Below, in pieces: positions 26,086-34,875 of a DNA stretch of 64,000 nucleotides. The notes beneath the pieces were generated by a model. That model worked only from the letters and a program-made list of their open reading frames with translations, was not told the origin of the DNA and ran no database searches. Position 1 is the stretch's first letter, and each line of letters starts with the position of its first letter. Source of the stretch: Kordia sp039026955 (GTDB taxonomy: Bacteria > Bacteroidota > Bacteroidia > Flavobacteriales > Flavobacteriaceae); contig JBCCLH010000005.1 in assembly GCA_039026955.1 (NCBI GenBank), positions 62,001-126,000 on the forward strand, read 5' to 3'. Position numbers and translations under genes: made by a program.

Positions 26086-26093
26086 TACTTTTG
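26086..26093 (+). promoter_or_regulatory. Putative fabD -7 element
   Basis: TACTTTTG matches TAnnTTTG, 50 bp before the fabD ATG. No clear TTG at the normal spacing. Confidence 0.35.
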
Positions 26094-26142
26094 CCAAACA
26101 TTTACAAAAACTTCTTTCAAAGAAGATTTAAAGACATAGCAA

Positions 26143-27033
26143 ATGAAAGCATATATATTTCCTGGGCAAGGCGCTCAATTTACAGGAATGGGCTTAGACC
26201 TTTATGAAAATTCTGATGTGGCACAACACCTTTTTGAAGATGCCAATCGTATTTTAGGATTTCACATTACCGATGTAATGTTTGAAGGTACTCCGGAAGA
26301 TTTAAAACAGACGAAAGTTACGCAACCTGCTATCTTTTTACATTCTGTCATTCTAAGTAAAGTCCTTGGGGACAAATTTCAGCCGGAAATGGTGGCAGGA
26401 CATTCTTTAGGGGAACTTTCTGCTTTGGTTGCCAATGGTGTGTTGACTTTTGAAGACGGATTAAAATTGGTATCACAACGTGCTTTGGCAATGCAAAAAG
26501 CCTGTGAGATTCAACCAAGTACGATGGCGGCTGTGTTAGGATTGGACGATGCACTTGTTGAAAAAGTATGCGAAGAAACTCCAGGAATTGTCGTAGCTGC
26601 AAACTACAACTGTCCTGGACAAATTGTAATTTCGGGAGAAGTTGAAGCGATCAATACAGCTTGTGAAACCTTGAAAGAAGCTGGCGCTAGACGTGCGTTG
26701 GTATTGCCTGTTGGTGGTGCTTTCCACTCGCCTTTGATGGAACCTGCGCGCGAAGAATTAGCTGCTGCTATTGAAAATACCACATTTAATACGCCAAACT
26801 GTCCAATATATCAAAACGTAACCACGACTGCGGTAACCGATCCGAGTGAAATTAAAAAGAACTTGATTTCTCAATTGACAGCTCCCGTAAAATGGACACA
26901 ATCTGTACAGCAGATGATTGCTGACGGCGCTACACATTTTACAGAAGTAGGTCCAGGGAAAGTATTGCAAGGATTGCTACGTAAAATTGATCGTTCTGTA
27001 GCTTCAGAAAGTGCCACTTTTGGAAACGAATAA
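26143..27033 (+). CDS. fabD: Malonyl-CoA:ACP transacylase
   Basis: A 296-residue enzyme that loads malonyl groups onto acyl carrier protein for fatty acid synthesis. It has N-terminal FPGQGAQFTGMG, nucleophile S88 in GHSLGE, catalytic His H195 in GAFHSPLM and C-terminal EVGPGKVLQGLLRKI. Full length for the family. lspA follows after 10 bp and is probably in the same transcript. Confidence 0.96.
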   Translation: MKAYIFPGQGAQFTGMGLDLYENSDVAQHLFEDANRILGFHITDVMFEGTPEDLKQTKVTQPAIFLHSVILSKVLGDKFQPEMVAGHSLGELSALVANGVLTFEDGLKLVSQRALAMQKACEIQPSTMAAVLGLDDALVEKVCEETPGIVVAANYNCPGQIVISGEVEAINTACETLKEAGARRALVLPVGGAFHSPLMEPAREELAAAIENTTFNTPNCPIYQNVTTTAVTDPSEIKKNLISQLTAPVKWTQSVQQMIADGATHFTEVGPGKVLQGLLRKIDRSVASESATFGNE

Positions 27034-27043
27034 ACGCTAAAAT

Positions 27044-27544
27044 ATGGCTAGATCACTGCGAATGCTCATCATTTTTGGATTGATTTTACTGAACGTCGGT
27101 TGCGACCAAGTTTCAAAATCAGTTGCCAGAACACATATTGATGCTACCGAACGCATTTCAGTGATTGGTGAATATGTAGTGTTGATGAAAACAGAAAACA
27201 AAGGTGCTTTTCTCGGATTTTTATCTTCTATGGAGAATCCGATTTTGAAAAGTATCTTTCTCATCGTTTTACCAATTGCCGTGTTATTTTTTATCCTGCG
27301 AATGATTATTGTCAATACAGATTTAGATCGTTACATGACTGTTGGTTTGTGTTGTATTATTGGCGGTGGCATTGGAAATTTATACGATCGTATCTTATAC
27401 CGTTCCGTGACTGATTTCATGCATATTGACTTAGGCGGAATTTTTAAAACAGGCATTTTCAATATGGCAGATGTCTCCGTCATGCTCGGTACCGCACTAC
27501 TGATTATCTCCTTTATCAAACGAAAAGAAATTTCTTTATCATAA
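27044..27544 (+). CDS. lspA: Lipoprotein signal peptidase (signal peptidase II)
   Basis: A 166-residue inner-membrane aspartic protease that cleaves prolipoprotein signal peptides. It has four predicted membrane helices. The family blocks NKGAFLGF, GGGIGNLYDR (first catalytic Asp) and FNMADVSVMLG (second catalytic Asp) are present. Likely clients in this window are the lipoproteins at 29302, 34876 and 53921. Confidence 0.95.
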   Translation: MARSLRMLIIFGLILLNVGCDQVSKSVARTHIDATERISVIGEYVVLMKTENKGAFLGFLSSMENPILKSIFLIVLPIAVLFFILRMIIVNTDLDRYMTVGLCCIIGGGIGNLYDRILYRSVTDFMHIDLGGIFKTGIFNMADVSVMLGTALLIISFIKRKEISLS

Positions 27545-27552
27545 ACAAACAT

Positions 27553-27691
27553 AAAAGGCTGTCTGAAAAGGTAATTTAAACGTCATTCAGGACTTGATCC
27601 AGAATCTCATCATACTGATTATCAACTGTTATGAGAAACCGAATCAAGTTCGGTTTGACGAAATCTGTACTTTTTAGACAGCCTCTTTTTT
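27553..27691. repeat. Interspersed ~135-bp repeat, copy 2
   Basis: Terminal inverted repeats AGGCTGTCTGAAAAG and CTTTTTAGACAGCCT, with the same inner palindromes as copy 1. It begins 9 bp after the lspA stop and ends in a T-run, so it may be the fabD-lspA terminator. Confidence 0.85.
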
Positions 27692-27883
27692 ATGCTCTTC
27701 AGTTTCAGGTATACAAACCGTTTCTACTACTAGCAGTTGCCAATTCCTATCCTAATTCTACACAAACCTCAGCTTTTTCAAAAAGAGAAAAGTACAAAAG
27801 AATAACCATCGCTATCCGATTAAGCTACAATTCTGCCAAAAAAACTGTCAAAACCCTCACGTCAAACAAATTGCAATGTTAAC

Positions 27884-27898
27884 TACGGTTTTACCGTA
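27884..27898. promoter_or_regulatory. Palindrome TACGGTTTTACCGTA upstream of precursor group
   Basis: A perfect 6-3-6 inverted repeat ending 61 bp before the ATG at 27960 and 20 bp before TATATTTT, a -7-like element. It matches the operators upstream of 35572 and of the five S74 genes. Confidence 0.55.
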
Positions 27899-27959
27899 CT
27901 CGTATTACATGGGGTTTTTATATTTTAAAATTAAAGTTAGACCAAAAACTTCTAGTAGT

Positions 27960-28160
27960 ATGAAAAAAAGAAATGTAAAATCGTTGAAGCTGCACAAAAG
28001 TTCAGTTTCAAATTTGAATTGTGACAATATGAAAGGCGGAGCAAATTCCTTCTTTAAATGTCCAACATTGCAAAATCCACCGTGTACATCATTTATTGAT
28101 GCATGTCCATCGGCTTGGATATGTCCAACAGATATTCCAGAACTCTGTGTATTTCCTTAA
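27960..28160 (+). CDS. RiPP-like precursor peptide
   Basis: 66 residues from the ATG at 27960; the 28-codon upstream extension has no leader character. The leader MKKRNVKSLKLHKSSVSNL ends at MKGG (about 23-26). The core has five Cys, in CTSFIDACPSAWICPTDIPE, a pattern repeated in the next gene. First of four precursors in this group, and the only one directly behind the TACGG palindrome. Confidence 0.7.
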   Translation: MKKRNVKSLKLHKSSVSNLNCDNMKGGANSFFKCPTLQNPPCTSFIDACPSAWICPTDIPELCVFP

Positions 28161-28189
28161 AATTATCTAAACTTAAAACATATTAAATC

Positions 28190-28375
28190 ATGAAGAAAAA
28201 AAATGTAAAATTGCTAAAACTTAGAAAAAATTCTATTTCAAATTTAGAAAATGATCAACTTAAAGGTGGACTACAGATAACAGATATTTGCACATCATTT
28301 ATTGATGATTGTCCAACGGTTTGGACATGTCCGACGAATATTCCTCAAGACTGTATTTTTTCCTTGAATTGTTAA
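28190..28375 (+). CDS. RiPP-like precursor peptide
   Basis: 61 residues. Leader KKKNVKLLKLRKNSISNL with LKGG at about 25-28. The core CTSFIDDCPTVWTCPTNIPQ closely follows that of 27960 and ends in LNC. The 29-bp gap points to a shared transcript. Confidence 0.72.
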   Translation: MKKKNVKLLKLRKNSISNLENDQLKGGLQITDICTSFIDDCPTVWTCPTNIPQDCIFSLNC

Positions 28376-28444
28376 AATAAAAGCAGAAAGGCGCAAATGT
28401 TCGTTTTTCTTGCTTTAGATTATCTATAACCAAAACCTAAAATC

Positions 28445-28720
28445 ATGAAAAAAAGAAATTTAAAATCATTGAAATTGCGTAAGAGTTCCGTTTCCAAATT
28501 AGGAAATCACACTATGGGAGGAGCTATTGACAGAGGAGGAATTGCAATTCAAATTACATTAATCCAACAGTGTGGCTCGCAAATTGACGCTTGCCCTTCT
28601 GCACTAGGGTGTACATTCCAAGTGGATTGTCTGCTAACAGTTGATGTTGGTTGTCAGACACTAAATAACAAATGTGAGACCTTTAATTATCCGTGTCAAT
28701 CACTGTTTGAATGCGCATAA
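28445..28720 (+). CDS. RiPP-like precursor peptide
   Basis: 91 residues. Leader KKRNLKSLKLRKSSVSKLG, GG at about 25-26. The core has eight Cys, with CGSQIDACPSALGC and the tail LNNKCETFNYPCQSLFECA. It shares both blocks with 28919 but has an extra segment of about 15 residues (VDCLLTVDVGC) in the middle. A leader box TATCTATAACCAAAA lies before the start, as at 28919. Confidence 0.72.
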   Translation: MKKRNLKSLKLRKSSVSKLGNHTMGGAIDRGGIAIQITLIQQCGSQIDACPSALGCTFQVDCLLTVDVGCQTLNNKCETFNYPCQSLFECA

Positions 28721-28734
28721 ATTAAATTAATACA

Positions 28735-28875
28735 AAAAGGAGGCTGTCTAAAAAGTCTTTGCAAGCGTCATTCTGAGCTTGATTCAGAATCTCATCACAC
28801 TGACTATCAACTGTTATGAGAAACCGAATCAAGTTCGGTTTGATGAAATTTGTACTTTTTTGACAGCCTTCTTTT
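28735..28875. repeat. Interspersed ~135-bp repeat, copy 3
   Basis: AGGCTGTCTAAAAAGT at the left and ACTTTTTTGACAGCCT at the right, with both inner palindromes. It begins 14 bp after the 28445 stop and separates the two most similar precursor genes. Confidence 0.85.
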
Positions 28876-28918
28876 CTTATTATAATGTAAGTTATCTATA
28901 ACCAAAAAATCAAAAACC

Positions 28919-29149
28919 ATGAAAAAAAGAAATGTAAAGTCGTTAAAGCTTCGCAAAAACTCAATTTCTAAATTGGGAGAAGTTACTGGAGGATTTGCTT
29001 CTCCATTTACAAAATTTAACTGTGGATCACAAATTGACGCATGTGCTTCTGCACTTGCATGCACAACGTTTCCAGTTACTTGTCAGACATTGAACAATAA
29101 ATGTCCCACATTTAATTATCCTTGCCAGTCACTAGTTGGATGTGCATAA
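28919..29149 (+). CDS. RiPP-like precursor peptide
   Basis: 76 residues. Leader KKRNVKSLKLRKNSISKLG with TGG at about 22-24. The core has seven Cys: CGSQIDACASALAC, VTCQTLNNKCPTFNYPC and a final GCA. It is a duplicate of 28445. A repeat copy lies between the two, and a terminator follows. Confidence 0.72.
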   Translation: MKKRNVKSLKLRKNSISKLGEVTGGFASPFTKFNCGSQIDACASALACTTFPVTCQTLNNKCPTFNYPCQSLVGCA

Positions 29150-29158
29150 TTATAACTA

Positions 29159-29191
29159 AAAAAGCGGGTTTTTCATAGCCCGTTTTTTTTA
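29159..29191 (+). terminator. Terminator of the 28-kb precursor group
   Basis: A short GC-rich hairpin, CGGG/CCCG extended by A-T pairs, followed by eight T, 10 bp after the last precursor. Confidence 0.7.
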
Positions 29192-29301
29192 TAATAGAAT
29201 CTTTCTAAATTAGATACCATGCTACAAAACAGGTATTTTCACGGAAATCAATGCGATAAATAATATATAGATTTGGTAACCAACCCAATAATATCAATAA
29301 T

Positions 29302-30867
29302 ATGAAAAATTTACTTCTTAAAACGTTGTCTATCGTTTTGGTTTTAGCATTGACTGTTTCTTGTGGAGAAAAAAAAGAGAAGGAGAAAGAAAAATATAAA
29401 ACCGATGAAGGCGGAGCAGCTACAGCTCAGATTGTTTTGACAGCACCTGTAAACGATATGCTTCCAGCGGATGTACTACAATCTTGCACGGTAAGTAGCA
29501 CTGATTTCAGCTCTTGGTTTTCTTCGAAAGCTATTTCTAAAAATGGTTCTGTAAATGCTGCAAATTCTTTGACTGCTGTACACAATAACAATTGCGACTT
29601 TTACAAATGGTCTGAACAAATGTTTTTATGGATTACCTCACCAAATACCTCTGGAGATTACAGCAGTGGAACCGTGATGGAATCCGCTAGTTTTTATACC
29701 GTATCTACCCTTGTGGATGGTGTTCGCACATTAATTCCTCACAAAAAAGGACAAGTCATAAGTGCAGTAGCCAATACTCAAAAAAATGACACATTTATTG
29801 AAACAGAGGAAGCACAAGCAGGAACCGATGATGTATTGATGGCGCAAAATGGTTCCCTTATTTACTACATAACTATGGTGAATGATGTGTATGCTCAATT
29901 TTTGAATGGAGTTGCTAACAGCGGAGGAAGTGTTGGCGGAAATGAATTCCCGACTACGAAAGCGCAATTAGCTGCTATTATTGCTTTTGCCAAAACACAA
30001 GGAATTACAGTTAAAGATCCAAATACGCTTACCATGGAACTCAAAACTTCTTGGGTAGATGCGAGCACGCTAACCGATACTAGTAATTATATTACCATGA
30101 ATGCTATTGTTCCCAAGTATGATACTAGTGATAATACTAAATGGACTCCTACAGGTTCAGAAGAAAAGAAATTAGCCATGATCGGAGTGCATATTGTAGG
30201 TACTATTGACGGACATCCAGAAATGGTTTGGGCTACTTTTGAGCATGTAGACAATTCACCAAATCTGGCGTACACCTACTTGGACACGCAAAGTAAAACT
30301 AAAACCCAACCTGCTGATACAGGAAATGATTGGTTATTGAATGGTAAAAGTTCAGATACTATTTACAATCAATCACACATGTTTTTTTGCAACTCTTATG
30401 AAATAAAACAAAAAGCATGTGATGTAGAAAATGCTATCGTAGCACATACGGGACACACTATTAGTCCTAGTAATACGAAAAGAACAAGACCTTGGGGAGT
30501 TTCAGAAGATGGTGCGCCTAACCCTGAAAATGATAGCGCAGCAGCTTCTAACAGCGAAGTAATTTCTACAAACAATAGCGTATTGAGCCAATTAACAGAC
30601 GGCGATCTCCGTAAGAATTATATTTTTATTGGAGCTACTTGGACTGACGGTGGAGCGCCACCAAATGGACAAAGTTATTCGGCTGATCACCAAGATGCTG
30701 GTGTATCCATAGGAACAAGTCAATTAGCAAATAGTACCATGGAAACCTATGTACAAGGAACAACCAACTGTTTTAGTTGCCATCGTAGTTTTACGAAACC
30801 TAATTTAGAACCTGCAGATTTAAGCCATGTGTATTCAGATTTACTAAAAGGAGAAACGAAAAAATAA
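29302..30867 (+). CDS. Lipoprotein with one C-terminal haem c site
   Basis: 521 residues. A lipoprotein signal peptide ends at LTVSC (Cys about 21), then a short EKKEKEKEK linker. The body is unrecognised, with the block NCDFYKWSEQMFLWITSP at about 96-113. Near the end CFSCH (C490, C493, H494) is the only CxxCH haem c attachment site. No cytochrome or oxidase partner gene is adjacent. An envelope redox role is inferred from the haem motif alone. A partial repeat copy follows the stop. Confidence 0.65.
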   Translation: MKNLLLKTLSIVLVLALTVSCGEKKEKEKEKYKTDEGGAATAQIVLTAPVNDMLPADVLQSCTVSSTDFSSWFSSKAISKNGSVNAANSLTAVHNNNCDFYKWSEQMFLWITSPNTSGDYSSGTVMESASFYTVSTLVDGVRTLIPHKKGQVISAVANTQKNDTFIETEEAQAGTDDVLMAQNGSLIYYITMVNDVYAQFLNGVANSGGSVGGNEFPTTKAQLAAIIAFAKTQGITVKDPNTLTMELKTSWVDASTLTDTSNYITMNAIVPKYDTSDNTKWTPTGSEEKKLAMIGVHIVGTIDGHPEMVWATFEHVDNSPNLAYTYLDTQSKTKTQPADTGNDWLLNGKSSDTIYNQSHMFFCNSYEIKQKACDVENAIVAHTGHTISPSNTKRTRPWGVSEDGAPNPENDSAAASNSEVISTNNSVLSQLTDGDLRKNYIFIGATWTDGGAPPNGQSYSADHQDAGVSIGTSQLANSTMETYVQGTTNCFSCHRSFTKPNLEPADLSHVYSDLLKGETKK

Positions 30868-30903
30868 ACATTCAGCGACATACTGAATATATATAAACAG
30901 CAA

Positions 30904-31005
30904 AGATGCTGCCTAAAAAGTCTTTGTAAGCGTCATTCTGAACTTGATTCAGTATCAAGTTCGGTTTGACGAAATCTGTACTTTTTAGACAATCTCCTTT
31001 TTCGT
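30904..31005. repeat. Interspersed repeat, copy 4 with internal deletion
   Basis: Same left part (CTAAAAAGTCTTTGTAAGCG) and right end (ACTTTTTAGACAATCT) as the other copies, but about 38 bp between the two inner palindromes are missing. It lies 37 bp after the lipoprotein stop, close to the convergent galE stop. Confidence 0.8.
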
Positions 31006-31018
31006 TTTTGATTATAGT

Positions 31019-32044
31019 TTATGTAGTCTTTCTAATTTTCTGTTCCCATTGCCAAGCAGAAAGCATCGCTTCGTCAAGTGTGGACGTTGCTTTCCATCCT
31101 AAAATTGTATTTGCTTTTGTAGTATCTGCATACGCGGAAATGACATCGCCTTCTCTTCTACCTACAATTGTATACGTAAGTTTTTGCTTGCTTACACGTT
31201 CAAAACTTTCAATGACTTCTAATACCGAACTTCCAGTTCCTGTTCCGATGTTGAATACCTCAAACGAAGTTTCGTATTGTGCGTTGAGGAGTCTTTCTAG
31301 TGCAGTTACATGCGCTTTCGCGAGATCGACTACGTGAATGTAATCACGAATGCAAGTACCATCTTCCGTCGGATAATCATTTCCGAAAACAGACAATTCT
31401 TTCCGCAATCCGATCGCAGTTTGTGTAATAAAAGGCACTAAGTTTTGTGGAACTCCATTCGGTAATTCTCCAATTTCAGTACTTGGATGTGCCCCAATCG
31501 GATTGAAATAACGCAACGAGATTACTTGTAAACCTTCCGTGATTTTAGCGGTATCTCGTAAAATTTCTTCGCCAATTTGCTTGGTGTTTCCGTACGGAGA
31601 AAATGCTTGTTTTACAGGCTCAGCTTCTGAAATCGGCTTCATTCCGGCTTGACCGTACACCGTACACGACGAACTAAAAATAAAAGCGATTTGTGTTTTG
31701 TGCTGAACTTGCTGTAAGATGGTAATTAACGTAGAGAGATTGTTCTCGTAGTACAACAACGGATTTTCAACACTTTCGCCCACAGCTTTACTCGCCGCAA
31801 AATGAATGATTCCGCTCACATCATGATGCTTAGTAAAGAATGAAATCGTAGCTTGCTTGACGCGCAAATCGAACTCTTCAAACGTAGGTATGATTCCTGT
31901 GATGCGTTCAATTCCTTGAAGGACATCAATAGAAGCATTGGAAAGATTGTCAATAATCACGACTTCAAACCCTGCCAATTGCAACTCTACCACCGTATGA
32001 GAGCCAATGTAACCTAATCCGCCTGTTACTAGTATTTTTTTCAA
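31019..32044 (-). CDS. galE: UDP-glucose 4-epimerase
   Basis: A 341-residue short-chain dehydrogenase-type epimerase that interconverts UDP-glucose and UDP-galactose with bound NAD+. It has N-terminal GGLGYIGSHT, the catalytic YxxxK in SPYGNTKQIGEE (about 151-162), SLRYFNPIGAHPS and CIRDYIHVVDLAKAH. It lies downstream of the DegT aminotransferase on the same strand, with a 203-bp gap, near waaA. All three suit cell-surface polysaccharide synthesis. Confidence 0.95.
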   Translation of the reverse strand: MKKILVTGGLGYIGSHTVVELQLAGFEVVIIDNLSNASIDVLQGIERITGIIPTFEEFDLRVKQATISFFTKHHDVSGIIHFAASKAVGESVENPLLYYENNLSTLITILQQVQHKTQIAFIFSSSCTVYGQAGMKPISEAEPVKQAFSPYGNTKQIGEEILRDTAKITEGLQVISLRYFNPIGAHPSTEIGELPNGVPQNLVPFITQTAIGLRKELSVFGNDYPTEDGTCIRDYIHVVDLAKAHVTALERLLNAQYETSFEVFNIGTGTGSSVLEVIESFERVSKQKLTYTIVGRREGDVISAYADTTKANTILGWKATSTLDEAMLSAWQWEQKIRKTT

Positions 32045-32125
32045 GGTGTTTTTGGGTGTTGGGTTTTTGGTCGCTTTCGCTGTTGGTTTTTGGGTTTTCT
32101 GTGGGTTTGTTAATTTGTTTTGGCT
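32045..32125. repeat. Low-complexity dispersed repeat, copy 1
   Basis: A GT-rich stretch just upstream of galE (GTGTTGGGTTTTTGG and similar) with TCGCTTTCGC in it. Its reverse complement resembles 49467-49510, which has GCGAAGCGATC followed by ACCCAAAACCCAACACC. No coding potential is seen. Confidence 0.45.
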
Positions 32126-32247
32126 CTAACTCATAACTTATAGAATTTCACCACAAATTCACAAATATTCTTATATGCTTTTAATTTGCTTTGAACTTTT
32201 CTAATTCAAAATTCAGCATTCAAAATTTCAAAAACACAATCAACTAC

Positions 32248-33405
32248 CTATCCATTTACAAAATCCAATACAGTTTTGGTGATAAACGCAATTTGATCAT
32301 CATCCAATTCTGTGTGCATTGGCAGCGAAATTACTTCTTTCACCAACTGATTTGTTACAGGGAAATCTGCTTCGTTGTAACGTTCGTCAGTGTATGCTTT
32401 TTGAGCGTGCAATGGAATTGGGTAGTACACTCCACAAGGAATTCCATTCTCGTTTAAGTGTTTCACTAAGGCATCTCTATCCGTATCTAAAACGCGTAAA
32501 GTATATTGGTGGTATACATGACAACTACAATCGCCTTTTTCTGGATGACCACAAAGTTTTACAGTTTTAGGCGTAACGATTTTATCATTTCCTTTAAGTG
32601 CTTCTGTATATTTATAGGCTGCTGTTTGACGTGCACCATTGTATGCATCTAAATGTGGCAATTTTGCACGTAGTATAGCTGCTTGAATCGAATCTAATCG
32701 AGAGTTTACACCTACTATATCGTGATGGTATCGCTTGTACATTCCGTGATTTACAATTCCTCTGATCGTATGTGCCAAATCATCATCATTCGTAAAAATA
32801 GCACCACCATCTCCATAACAACCTAAGTTTTTAGACGGGAAGAACGAAGTAGAAGCCACATGACCGATGCCACCTGCTTTTTTCACACTTCCGTCTGCAA
32901 ACGTGTAGCTTGAACCAATGGCTTGTGCGTTGTCTTCAATGACAAATAAATCATGCTCTTTGGCAATTTCTAAAATCGCTTCCATGTTGGCACATTGTCC
33001 AAACAAATGTACAGGAACAATGGCTTTTGTTTTTGGCGTGATTGCTTTACGAATGGCTTCAGGATCAATATTGAATGAATCTTTTTCCACATCAACCAAC
33101 ACAGGTGTGAGTTTCAATAATGCGATTACCTCAACCGTTGCGGCAAAAGTAAAATCGGCAGTAATGACCTCATCACCAGGTTTCAATCCAAGTCCCATCA
33201 TGGCAATTTGCAACGCATCGGTACCATTGGCACATGGAATGACATGTTTTACATTTAAGTATGCTTCTAATTCTTGTTGAAATGCACGTACTTCAGGTCC
33301 GTTTATGTATGCAGAAGAAGCAATAACATTTAATACGGATTGATCAACTTGGTCTTTAATATGAGCGTATTGCCCTTTGAGATCGACCATCTGGATTTTC
33401 TTCAT
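32248..33405 (-). CDS. DegT/DnrJ/EryC1/StrS family sugar aminotransferase
   Basis: A 385-residue PLP enzyme that transfers an amino group to a keto-sugar nucleotide for surface glycans. It has N-terminal MVDLKGQYAHI, CANGTDALQIAM (about 59-70), VPVHLFGQCANM, DNAQAIGSSY and the PLP-Lys block SFFPSKNLGCYGDGGA (about 187-202). The GxCSCHVYHQYTLR stretch near 295-310 carries extra Cys residues. The exact sugar is unknown. A good promoter lies 23 bp upstream. Confidence 0.92.
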   Translation of the reverse strand: MKKIQMVDLKGQYAHIKDQVDQSVLNVIASSAYINGPEVRAFQQELEAYLNVKHVIPCANGTDALQIAMMGLGLKPGDEVITADFTFAATVEVIALLKLTPVLVDVEKDSFNIDPEAIRKAITPKTKAIVPVHLFGQCANMEAILEIAKEHDLFVIEDNAQAIGSSYTFADGSVKKAGGIGHVASTSFFPSKNLGCYGDGGAIFTNDDDLAHTIRGIVNHGMYKRYHHDIVGVNSRLDSIQAAILRAKLPHLDAYNGARQTAAYKYTEALKGNDKIVTPKTVKLCGHPEKGDCSCHVYHQYTLRVLDTDRDALVKHLNENGIPCGVYYPIPLHAQKAYTDERYNEADFPVTNQLVKEVISLPMHTELDDDQIAFITKTVLDFVNG

Positions 33406-33427
33406 TCGTATCTTTCTTTAGTTCCAA

Positions 33428-33458
33428 CAAAATTACAAAATTGTACAACGGTACACAA
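33428..33458 (-). promoter_or_regulatory. Promoter of the DegT aminotransferase
   Basis: On the minus strand TTG (33456-33458), 20 nt and TAATTTTG (33428-33435), an exact consensus match, 23 bp before the start. Confidence 0.6.
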
Positions 33459-33503
33459 TGAATTTAAGGGAAAGAATGTATTTTAGCAGCAAACTACACG
33501 CAA

Positions 33504-34739
33504 TTGTATTTTATCTACAACATATTGGTTTATATCGCAAGTTTCTTTATCAAGATTATTGCACTTTTTAATCACAAACTTGGGCTTTTTGTTAAAGGTA
33601 GAAAGCGTGTTTTTCAAACCTTAGCCAATCACATCAACCCAACAGATAAAGTTATCTGGTTTCACACGGCTTCTTTGGGCGAATTTGAACAAGGATTGCC
33701 TGTATTAGAAGCGCTAAAGGAGAAATATCCAACACATAAATTCGTCCTCACTTTCTTTTCGCCTTCAGGATATGAGGTTAAAAAAGATAGTGGCGTTGCA
33801 GATATTATCACGTATTTGCCTTTAGACACCAAAGCAAATGCCAAAAAGTTCCTGAAACTTGTACATCCTGAATTGGTTGTTTTTGTAAAGTATGAGTTTT
33901 GGCCGAATTATTTGGCAGCGCTGAAAAAACAAGACATTCACACGATTTCCATTTCGACAATTTTTAGAAAATCACAAGTGTTTTTTAAGTCGTATGGTGG
34001 CTGGATGCGGAAATCGCTTTGTGCATTTCATCATATTTTTGTACAGGATGAAACCTCTCAACAATTGTTACACAGCATCAAGTATACAGATGTTACCATT
34101 AGTGGAGACACTCGATTTGATCGTGTGTTGGAAATTTTAGATCGTGACAATTCGCTTTCTTTCATTGAACAATTTAAAAACGATACTACCACAGTTGTCA
34201 TCGGAAGTAGCTGGCAGGAAGATGAAGCTATTTTTGTTCCCTTTATCAATGCATCCACCGAAAATTGCAAGTTTATTATTGCGCCACATAACATCAAACC
34301 ACCTGAAATTCAGAAGCTAAAAAACAGCATCAATAAATCGACAATATTATTCTCCGAAAGGGAACAACACCAAGATTTGAGTCAGTTTGAGGTTTTTATC
34401 GTAAATACGATTGGTATTTTAACCAAAGTATACAGTTATGCTGATATCGCGTATGTTGGCGGTGGTATGGGAACAACGGGTTTACACAATACGTTAGAAC
34501 CTGCTGTTTTTGGGATTCCGGTCGTAGTTGGGAAAAATTATACAGGTTTTAAAGAAGCCGAAGATTTGGTACAACTTGGCGGTATTATTTCCGTGAATTC
34601 CAAAGCGAATTTTCAAGAATTGATGCTGCGTTTTATTACAGATGAAGACTATGCAACTAAAATTGGCGCTATCAATCATTCGTATGTGCATGCCAATGGC
34701 AACGCTAGCACTATCATTATGACTTATTTAGACTCATAA
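33504..34739 (+). CDS. waaA: 3-deoxy-D-manno-octulosonic acid (Kdo) transferase
   Basis: A 411-residue membrane-associated GT30 glycosyltransferase that adds Kdo to lipid A precursor. It has an N-terminal hydrophobic anchor, VIWFHTASLGEFEQGLPVLE (about 52-71), VKYEFWPNYL, SGDTRFDRV, APHNIKP and the C-terminal AYVGGGMGTTGLHNTLEPAVFG region with glycan-donor residues. The start is a TTG at 33504; I see no suitable in-frame ATG. Divergent from the aminotransferase. Confidence 0.95.
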   Translation: MYFIYNILVYIASFFIKIIALFNHKLGLFVKGRKRVFQTLANHINPTDKVIWFHTASLGEFEQGLPVLEALKEKYPTHKFVLTFFSPSGYEVKKDSGVADIITYLPLDTKANAKKFLKLVHPELVVFVKYEFWPNYLAALKKQDIHTISISTIFRKSQVFFKSYGGWMRKSLCAFHHIFVQDETSQQLLHSIKYTDVTISGDTRFDRVLEILDRDNSLSFIEQFKNDTTTVVIGSSWQEDEAIFVPFINASTENCKFIIAPHNIKPPEIQKLKNSINKSTILFSEREQHQDLSQFEVFIVNTIGILTKVYSYADIAYVGGGMGTTGLHNTLEPAVFGIPVVVGKNYTGFKEAEDLVQLGGIISVNSKANFQELMLRFITDEDYATKIGAINHSYVHANGNASTIIMTYLDS

Positions 34740-34875
34740 AAGACTTCCTAGTATAGCATTTATTATTACCTGAACGTTAATTTTACCAAATGTTAAAAAG
34801 ATGTTAAAATATTCTTTGTGAATGAGTAAAAGAAGTGGTAACATTGCTAAACAATTAACAATAAATAGGAAAAAA

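Noticed and set aside
27631..27882. An 83-codon ORF overlapping repeat copy 2
   Set aside because: It starts inside the interspersed repeat and has no family features; the repeat explains the sequence.
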